Assembly (NCBI GenBank): GCA_964019135.1
Contig: OZ025252.1
Location: forward strand, 11,238,823 to 11,302,822
Direction of reading: 5' to 3'
Source of the DNA: Arenicola marina
Taxonomy: Eukaryota > Annelida > Polychaeta > Arenicolidae
DNA: 64,000 bases
This document shows positions 55,337 through 64,000 of the stretch, piece after piece. Under the pieces are notes generated by a model. The model made no database searches. It saw only the letters and a program-made list of their open reading frames with translations, and had not been told where the DNA came from. Within the stretch, counting starts at the first letter, position 1. Each line of letters opens with the position of its first letter. A program made the position numbers and the translations under genes.

Positions 55337-58113
55337 GCCAGCGTGAGGAATATCCCAGGCACTGGACGGTAATCAGCCAGCGTGAGGAATATCCCAGGCA
55401 CTGGACGGTAATCAGCCAGCGTGAGGAATATCCCAGGCACTGGACGGTAATCAGCCAGCGTGAGGAATATATCAGGCACTGGACGGTAATCAGCCAGCGT
55501 GAGGAATATCCCAGGCACTGGACGGTAATCAGCCAGCGTGAGGAATATATCAGGCAGTGGACGATAATCAGCCAGCGTGAGGAATATCCCAGGCACTGGA
55601 CGGTAATCAGCCAGCGTGAGGAATATATCAGGCACTGGACGGTAATCAGCCAGCGTGAGGAATATCCCAGGCACTGGACGGTAATCAGCCAGCGTGAGGA
55701 ATATCCCAGGCACTGGACGGTAATTAGCCAGCGTGAGGAATATCCCAGGGACTGGACGGTAATCACTCAGCGTGAGGAATATTCCAGGCACTGGACGGTA
55801 ATCAGCCAGCGTGAGGAATATCCCAGGCACTGGACGGTAATCAGCCAGCGTGAGAAATATCCCAGGCATTGGACTGTAATCAGCCAGCGTCAGGAATATC
55901 TCAGGCACTGGACGGTAATCAGCCAGCGTCAGGAATATCCCAGACACTGGACGGTAATCAGCCAGCGTGAGGAATATCCCAGACACCGGACGGTAATCAG
56001 CCAGCGTGAGGAATATCCCAGGCACTGGACGGTAATCAGCCAGCGTGAGGAATATCCCAAGCACTGGACGGTAATTAGCCAGCGTGAGGAATATCCCAGG
56101 CACTGGACGGTAATCACTCAGCGTGAGGAATATTCCAGGCACTGGACGGTAATCAGCCAGCGTGAGGAATATCCCAGGCACTGGACGGTAATCAGCCAGC
56201 GTGAGAAATATCCCAGGCACTGGACGGTAATCAGCCAGCGTCAGGAATATCTCAGGCACTGGACGGTAATCAGCCAGCGTCAGGAATATCCCAGACACTG
56301 GACGGTAATCAGCCAGCGTGAGGAATATCCCAGGCACTGGACGGTAATCAGTCAGCGTGAGGAATATCCCAGGCACTGGACGGTAATCAGCCAGCGTGAG
56401 GAATATTCCAGGCACTGGACGGTAATCAGACAGCGTGAGGAATATCCCAGGCATTGGACGGTAATTAGTCAGCGTGAGGAATATCCCAGGCACTGGACGG
56501 TAATCAGACAGCGTGAGGAATATCCCAGGCATTGGACGGTAATTAGTCAGCGTGAGGAATATCCCAGGCACTGGACGGTAATCAGCCAGCGTGAGGAATA
56601 TATCAGGCACTGGACGGTAATCAGCCAGCGTGAGGAATATCCCAGGCACTGGACGGTAATCAGCCAGCGTGAGGAATATATCAGGCACTGGACGGTAATC
56701 AGCCAGCGTGATGAATATCCCAGGCACTGGACGGTAATCAGCCAGCGTGAGGAATATATCAGGCACTGGACGGTAATCAGCCAGCGTGAGGAATATCCCA
56801 GGCACTGGACGGTAATCAGCCAGCGTCAGGAATATCCCAGGCACTGGACGGTAATTAGCCAGCGTCAGGAATATCCCAGGCACTGGACGGTAATCATTCA
56901 GCGTGAGGAATATTCCAGGCACTGGACGGTAATCAGCCAGCGTGAGGAATATCCCAGGCACTGGACGGTAATCAGCCAGCGTGAGAAATATCCCAGGCAC
57001 TGGACGGTAATCAGCCAGCGTCAGGAATATCTCAGGCACTGGACGGTAATCAGCCAGCGTCAGGAATATCCCAGACACTGGACGGTAATCAGCCAGCGTG
57101 AGGAATATCCCAGGCACTGGACGGTAATCAGCCAGCGTCAGGAATATCCCAGGCACTGGACGGTAATCAGTCAGCGTGGAGAATATCCCAGGCACTGGAC
57201 GGTAATCAGCCAGCTTGAGGAATATCCCAGGCACTGGACGGTAATCAGCCAGCGTCAGGAATATCCCAGGCACTGGACGGTAATCAGCCAGCGTCAGGAA
57301 TATCCCAGGCACTGGACGGTAATCTGCCAGCGTCAGGAATATCCCAGGCACTGGACGGTAATCAGCCAGCGTCAGGAATATCCCAGGCACTGGACGGTAA
57401 TCAGCCAGCGTCAGGAATATCCCAGGCACTGGACGGTAATCAGCCAGCGTGAGGAATATCCCAGGCACCGGACGGTAATCAGTCAGCGTCAGGAATATCC
57501 CAGGCACTGGACGGTAATCAGCCAGCGTGAGGAATATCCCAGGCACTGGACGGTAATCAGCCAGCGTGAGGAATATCCCAGGCACTGGACGGTAATCACT
57601 CAGCGTGAGGAATATCCCAGGCACTGAACGGTAATCAGTCAGCGTGAGGAATATCCCAGGCATTGGACGGTAATTAGTCAGCGTGAGGAATATCCCAGGC
57701 ACTGGACGGTAATCAGCCAGCGTGAGGAATATCCCAGGCACTGGACGGTAATCAGTCAGCGTGAGGAATATCCCAGGCACTGAACGGTAATCAGCCAGCG
57801 TGAGGAATATCCCAGGCACTGGACGGTAATCAGTCAGCGTGAGGAATATCCCAGGCACTGGACGGTAATCAGCCAGCGTGAGGAATATCCCAGGCACTGG
57901 ACGGTAATCAGCCAGCGTGAGGAATATCCCAGACACTGGACGGTAATCAGCCAGCGTGAGGAATATCCCAGGCATTGGACGGTAATCAGCCAGCGTGAGG
58001 AATATCCCAGGCACTGGACGGTAATCAGCCAGCGTGAGGAATATCCCAGACACTGGACGGTAATCAGCCAGCGTGAGGAATATCCCAGGCACTGGACGGT
58101 AATCAGCCAGCGT
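55337..58113. repeat. 39-bp minisatellite, about 71 copies
   Basis: The unit contains CAGCGTGAGGAATATCCCAG and GCACTGGACGGTAATCAGC; 39 bp equals 13 codons. No frame-breaking indel occurs, so frames of 766 codons (plus, QREEYPRHWTVIS repeats) and 993 codons (minus, GIFLTLADYRPVP repeats) exist. A variant block (AATCACTCAG with ATATTCC) recurs 351 bp (9 units) and a further 780 bp (20 units) later. I regard neither frame as a shown gene. Confidence 0.97.
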
Positions 58114-58497
58114 GAGGGATCAGAAGGAAATGTATCCTTATCATGCGGATGAAGAATGTTGGCAAAATGATGTTGGAAACTATATATTTTTGTTTGATTT
58201 AGAACCGGAACCACAGCGGACAGGGTATTAAGTCCCTTGCGGAAATAAACGCTCAGATTCCCGTGTCAGACATGTGGAAAAGAAGCCGTAGACAGAAAAA
58301 GCCTCACGATAGCAGAACGAATATTGAGACGAGAATGAGTCTCCGGTATTAACAGTTCACATAAGACCGATTTTTCTTTCGAATAATAACGCTTATTTTT
58401 CAAATCGTAGATGGACTTCTCAATGCTACTTACGAAGCCCTGAGGGTAACATCGGGTGGCGCCATGCTGCGGCCAGATCACGCACCACCATCTCCCC
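58114..58497. other. Low-copy spacer between the two 39-bp arrays
   Basis: AT-rich, with no gene recognised. An ATG at 58464 opens a frame that continues into the next array. Confidence 0.4.
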
Positions 58498-60815
58498 GCA
58501 GTGTGATCAAGACGGGGTCTAACTCATTGACAGACCACAGTGTGATCAAGACGGGGTCTAACTCATTGACAGACCAGAGTGTGATCAAGACGGGGTCTAA
58601 CTCATTGACAGACCACAGTGTGATCAAGACGGGGTCTAACTCATTGACAGACCACAGTGTGATCAAGACGGAGTCTAACTCATTGACAGACCAGAGTGTG
58701 ATCAAGACGGAGTCTAACTCATTGACAGACCAGAGTGTGATCAAGACGGGGTCTAACTCATTGACAGACCAGAGTGTGATCAAGACAGGGTCTAACTCAT
58801 TGACAGACCAGAGTGTGATCAAGAAGGGGTCTAACTCATTGACAGACCAGAGTGTGATCAAGACGGGGTCTAACTCATTGACAGACCAGAGTGTGATCAT
58901 GACGGGGTCTAACTCATTGACAGACCAGAGTGTGATCAAGACAGGGTCTAACTCATTGACAGACCAGAGTGTGATCAAGAAGGGGTCTAACTCATTGACA
59001 GACCAGAGTGTGATCAAGACGGGGTCTAACTCATTGACAGACCAGAGTGTGATCAAGACAGGGTCTAACTCATTGACAGACCAGAGTGTGATCAAGAAGG
59101 GGCCTAACTCATTGACAGACCAGAGTGTGATCATGACGGGGTCTAACTCATTGACAGACCAGAGTGTGATCAAGACAGGGTCTAATTCATTGCCAGACCA
59201 GAGTGTGATCAAGAAGGGGTCTAACTCATTGACAGACCAGAGTGTGATCAAGACGGGGTCTAACTCATTGACAGACCAGAGTGTGATCATGACGGGGTCT
59301 AACTCATTGACAGACCACAGTGTGATCATGACAGGGTCTAACTCATTGACAGACCAGAGTGTGATCATGACAGGGTCTAACTCATTGACAGACCGCAGTG
59401 TGATCAAGACGGGGTCTAACTCATTGATAGACCACATCGTGATCAAGAAGGGGTCTAACTCATTGACAGACCACAGTGTGATCAAGACGGGGTCTAACTC
59501 ATTGATAGACCACATCGTGATCAAGACGGGGTCTAACTCATTGACAGACCAGAGTGTGATCAAGACGGGGTCTAACTCATTGACAGACCACAGTGTGATC
59601 AAGACGGGGTCTAACTCATTGACAGACCAGAGTGTGATCAAGACGGAGTCTAACTCATTGACAGACCAGAGTGTGATCAAGACGGAGTCTAACTCATTGA
59701 CAGACCACAGTGTGATCAAGACAGGGTCTAACTCATTGACAGACCAGAGTGTGATCAAGAAGGGGTCTAACTCATTGACAGACCAGAGTGTGATCAAGAC
59801 AGGGTCTAACTCATTGACAGACCGCAGTGTGATCAAGACAGGGTCTAACTCATTGACAGACCACAGTGTGATCAAGACGGGGTCTAACTCATTGATAGAC
59901 CACATCGTGATCAAGACGGGGTCTAACTCATTGACAGACCGCAGTGTGATCAAGAAGGGGTCTAACTCATTGACAGACCAGAGTGTGATCAAGACGGGGT
60001 CTAACTCATTGACAGACCAGAGTGTGATCATGACGGGGTCTAACTCATTGACAGACCGCAGTGTGATCAAGACAGGGTCTAACTCATTGACAGACCACAG
60101 TGTGATCAAGACGGAGTCTAACTCATTGACAGACCAGAGTGTGATCATGACGGGGTCTAACTCATTGACAGACCGCAGTGTGATCAAGACGGGGTCTAAC
60201 TCATTGACAGACCAGAGTGTGATCATGACGGGGTCTAACTCATTGACAGACCGCAGTGTGATCAAGACAGGGTCTAACTCATTGACAGACCACATCGTGA
60301 TCAAGACGGGGTCTAACTCATTGATAGACCACATCGTGATCAAGACGGGGTCTAACTCATTGACAGACCGCAGTGTGATCAAGAAGGGGTCTAACTCATT
60401 GACAGACCAGAGTGTGATCAAGACGGGGTCTAACTCATTGACAGACCAGAGTGTGATCATGACGGGGTCTAACTCATTGACAGACCGCAGTGTGATCAAG
60501 ACAGGGTCTAACTCATTGACAGACCACAGTGTGATCAAGACGGAGTCTAACTCATTGACAGACCAGAGTGTGATCATGACGGGGTCTAACTCATTGACAG
60601 ACCGCAGTGTGATCAAGACGGGGTCTAACTCATTGACAGACCGCAGTGTGATCAAGACGGGGTCTAACTCATTGACAGACCAGAGTGTGATCAAGACGGG
60701 GTCTAACTCATTGACAGACCACAGTGTGATCAAGACAGGGTCTAACTCATTGACAGACCACAGTGTGATCAAGACGGAGTCTAACTCATTGACAGACCGC
60801 AGTATGATCACGACG
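58498..60815. repeat. Second 39-bp minisatellite, about 60 copies
   Basis: The unit contains GTGTGATCAAGACGGGGTCT and AACTCATTGACAGACCACA. It is unrelated to the preceding 39-bp array although the length is the same. No indels. Plus reads SVIKTGSNSLTDH repeats and minus LWSVNELDPVLIT repeats. Variants fall at ACGGGG/ACAGGG/AAGGGG, AAG/ATG, CAC/CAG/CGC and ACA/ATA. Confidence 0.97.
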
Positions 60816-60823
60816 TGTAATTG

Positions 60824-63800
60824 CGCTGAGCCTGTCCGTCTAATATCGGGCTGTGGTGCTGGATCTGTCGGTCTAATATGGGGCTGTGGCGGGTGGCCTG
60901 CCGGTCTAATATCGGGCTGTGGTGCTGGATCTGTCGGTCTAATATGGGGCTGTGGCGGGTGGCCTGCCGGTCTAATATCGGGCTGTGGTGCTGGATCTGT
61001 CGGTCTAATATGGGGCTGTGGCGGGTGGCCTGCCGGTCTAATATCGGGCTGTGGTGCTGGATCTGTCGGTCTAATATCGGCCTGGGGCCGAGGGTCTGTC
61101 GCTCGAATATCGGGCTGTGGCGTTGGGTCTGTCAGTCTAATATCGGGCTGTGGCTCTGGGTCTGTCGGTCTAATATCGGGCTGTGGCGGTGGGTCTGTCG
61201 GTCTAATATCGGGCTGGGGCGGTGGGCCTCTCGGTCTAATATCGGGCTGTGGTGCTGGGTCTGTCGGTCCAATATCGGATTCTGGCCGTTGGCCTGTCGG
61301 TCTAATATCGGGCTGTGGCGGTGGGTCCGTCGGTCTAATATCGGGCTGTGGCGGTGGGTCTGTCCGTTTAATATGGGGCTGTGACGGTGGGCTTGTCGGT
61401 CTAATATCGGGCTGTGGCGCTGGGTCTGTCGGTCTAATATCGGGCTGTGGCGCTGGGCCTGTCGGTCTAATATCGGGCTGTGGCGGTGGGTCTGTCGGTC
61501 GAATATCGGGCTGTGGCGCTGGGTCTGTCGGTCGAATATCTGGCTGTGGCGGTGAGCCTGTCGGTCTAATATCGGGCTGTGACGGCGGATCTGTCCGTCT
61601 AATATCGGGCTATGGCGGTGGGCCTGTCAGTCTAATAGCGGGCTGTGACGCTGGGCCTGTCGGTCTAATATCGGGCTGTGGCGGTGGGCCTGTCCGTCTA
61701 ATATCGGGCTGTGACGCTGGGCCTGTGGGTCTAATATCGGGCTGTGGCGGTGGGCCTGTCAGTCTAATATCGGGCTATGGCGCTGGGTCTGTCGGTCTAA
61801 TCTCGGGCTGTGGCGGTGGGCCTGTCGGTCTAATATCGGGCTGTGGCGCTGGGCCTGTCGGTCTAATATGGGGCTGTGACGGTGGATCTGTCCGTCTAAT
61901 ATCGGGCTATGGCGGTGGGCCTGTCATTCTAATATCGGGCTGTGGCGGTGGGTCTGTCGGTCGAATATCGGGCTGTGGCGATGGGTCTGTCGGTCTAAAA
62001 TCGGGCTGCGGCTCTGGGTCTGTCGGTCTAATATCGGGCTGTGGCGGTGAGTCTGTCGGTCTAATATCAGGCTGAGGCGGTGGGCCGCTCGGTCTAATAT
62101 CCGGCTGTGGCGGTGGGTCTGTCGGTCTAATATCGGGCTATGGCGCTGGGTCTGTCTGTCTAATATCGGGCTGTGGTGCTGGGTCTGTCGGTCTAATATC
62201 GGTCTGTGGCGGTGGGTTTGTCTACCTACTTTCGGGCTGTGGCGCTGGGCCTGTCGGTCTAATATCGGGCTATGGCGCTGGGTCTGTCGGTCTAATATCG
62301 GGCTGTGGCGGTCGGCCTGTCGGTCTAATATCGGGATGTGGCGCTTGGCCTGTCGGTCTAATATCGGGCTGTGGCGGTGGGTCTGTCGGTCTAATATCGG
62401 GCTGTGACGGTGGCTTTGTCGGTCTAATATCGGGCTGTGGCGCTGGGTCTGTCGGTCTAATATCGGGCTGTGGCTCTGGGTCTGTCGGTCTAATATCGGG
62501 CTGTGGCGGTGGGTCTGTCGGTCGAATACCGGGCTGTGGCGATGGGTCTGTCGGTCTAATATCGGGCTGTGGCTCTGGGTCTGTCGGTCTAATATCGGGC
62601 TGTGGCGGTGGGTCTGTCGGTCGAATACCGGGCTGTGGCGATGGGTCGGTCGGTCTAATATCGGGCTGTGGCTCTGGGTCTGTCGGTCTAATATCGGGCT
62701 GTGGCGGTGGGTCTGTCGGTCTAATATCAGGCTGAGGCGGTGGGCCTCTCCGTCTAATATCCGGCTGTGGCGGTGGGTCTGTCGGTCTAATATCGGGCTG
62801 TGGCGCTGGGCCTGTCGGTCTAGTATCAGGCTGTGGTGCTGGGCCTGTCGATCTAAAATCGGGCTGTGGCGGTAGGTCTGTCGGTCTAATATCGGGCTGT
62901 GGCGGTGGGCCTGTCGGTCTAATATCGGGCTGTGGCGCTGGGCCTGTCGGTCTAATATGGGGTTGTGACGGAAGATCCGTCCGTCTAATATCGGGCTATG
63001 GCCGTGGGCCTGTCAGTCTAATATCGGGCTGTGGCGGTGGGTCTGTCGGTCGAATATCGGGCTGTGGCGATGGGTCTGTCGGTCGAATATCGGGCTGTGG
63101 CGCTGGGTCTGTCGGTCGAATATCTGGCTGTGGCGGTGGGCCTGTCGGTCTAATATCGGGCTGTGACGGCGGATCTGTCCGTCTAATATCGGGCTATGGC
63201 GGTGGGCCTGTCAGTCTAATAGCGGGCTGTGACGCTGGGCCTGTCGGTCTAATATCGGTCTGTGGCGCTGGGCCTGTCGGTCTAATATGGGGCTGTGACG
63301 GTGGATCTGTCCGTCTAATATCGGGCTGTGGGCCTGTCAGTCTAATATCGGCCTGGGGCCGAGGGTCTGTCGCTCGAATATCGGGCTGTGGCTCTGGGTC
63401 TGTCAGTCTAATATCGGGCTGTGGCTCTGGGTCTGTCGGTCTAATATCGGGCTGTGGCGGTGGGTCTGTCGGTCTAATATCGGGCTGGGGCGGTGGGCCT
63501 CTCGGTCTAATGTCGGGCTGTGGTGCTGGGTCTGTCGGTCCAATATCGGATTCTGGCCGTTGGCCTGTCGGTCTAATATCGGGCTGTGGCGGTGGGTCCG
63601 TCGGTCTAATATCGGGCTGTGGCGGTGGGTCTGTCCGTTTAATATGGGGCTGTGACGGTGGGCTTGTCGGTCTAATATCGGGCTGTGGCGCTGGGTCTGT
63701 CGGTCTAATATCGGGCTGTGGCGCTGGGCCTGTCGGTCTAATATCGGGCTGTGGCGGTGGGTCTGTCGGTCGAATATCGGGCTGTGGCGCTGGGTCTGTC

Positions 63801-64000
63801 GGTCGAATATCTGGCTGTGGCGGTGGGCCTGTCGGTCTAATATCGGGCTGTGACGGCGGATCTGTCCGTCTAATATCGGGCTATGGCGGTGGGCCTGTCA
63901 GTCTAATAGCGGGCTGTGACGCTGGGCCTGTCGGTCTAATATCGGGCTGTGGCGGTGGGCCTGTCCGTCTAATATCGGGCTGTGACGCTGGGCCTGTGGG
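60824..64000. repeat. 33-bp minisatellite, about 96 copies, continuing past the window edge
   Basis: The unit contains GTCGGTCTAATATCGGGCTG and TGGCGGTGGGTCT; 33 bp equals 11 codons (plus VGLISGCGGGS). The first few units alternate CTGGATCTG and GGGTGGCCTGCC forms. The segment 61081-61729 recurs at 63352-64000 with an offset of 2271 bp and few changes. The plus frame entering from the 39-bp array ends at a TGA at 62075, so most of the array is not part of it. Confidence 0.97.

Noticed and set aside
55111..58092. A 993-codon minus-strand ORF of 13-residue repeats
   Set aside because: Its start is inside the array, the opposite strand is open for 766 codons, and no leader or known domain is present.

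Overview
The window is eukaryotic, almost certainly from an animal genome. It holds remnants of at least three non-LTR retrotransposons (LINEs), no bacterial operons, no convincing intact host gene, and a very large amount of minisatellite DNA. The LINE types (a CR1/L2/jockey-like element with a YADD reverse transcriptase and an L1/Tx1-like element) fit a marine invertebrate. A lophotrochozoan such as a mollusc is my best guess, but nothing in the sequence settles it.

Layout. 1-8.2 kb is mostly retroelement and low-copy DNA. It contains a short ORF of unknown function on the minus strand that is split by a 130-bp LINE 3' end, a near full-length LINE on the minus strand (ORF2 with endonuclease and reverse transcriptase at 5767-2623, broken by two frameshifts), and upstream of it an L1-type ORF1 protein (7286-6279) whose C-terminus looks like an IMPACT/YigZ domain. 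14.2-16.1 kb holds a second, plus-strand LINE remnant: a NADAR/YbiA-like domain fragment followed by an L1/Tx1-like endonuclease that is frameshifted and cut off.

From 8.6 kb to the right edge the window is a chain of at least 18 tandem arrays, mostly unrelated in sequence, together about 46 kb. Unit lengths in order: 34, 32, 50, 22, 46, 69, 36, 11, 14, 15, 24, 30, 11 (two blocks), 20, 32, 35, 39, 39 and 33 bp. Several arrays abut directly. Others are separated by 0.1-2 kb of low-copy DNA in which I see no gene. Many arrays have higher-order repeats (278 bp, 896 bp, about 459 bp, 324 bp, 2271 bp), showing repeated block duplication.

Nearly all the very long open frames lie inside these arrays. 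They exist because the repeat unit lacks stop codons in several frames, and they should not be read as genes. The one array ORF worth a second look is on the minus strand of the 69-bp array, where a hydrophobic leader precedes 23-residue repeats.

The most interesting observations are the extra C-terminal domains on two LINE ORF1-type proteins, the concentration of unrelated minisatellites, and repeat units loaded with functional-looking motifs: G-quadruplex runs in the 46-bp array, two splice-donor-like sites per unit in the 34-bp array, and perfect dyads in the 69-bp and 32-bp arrays.
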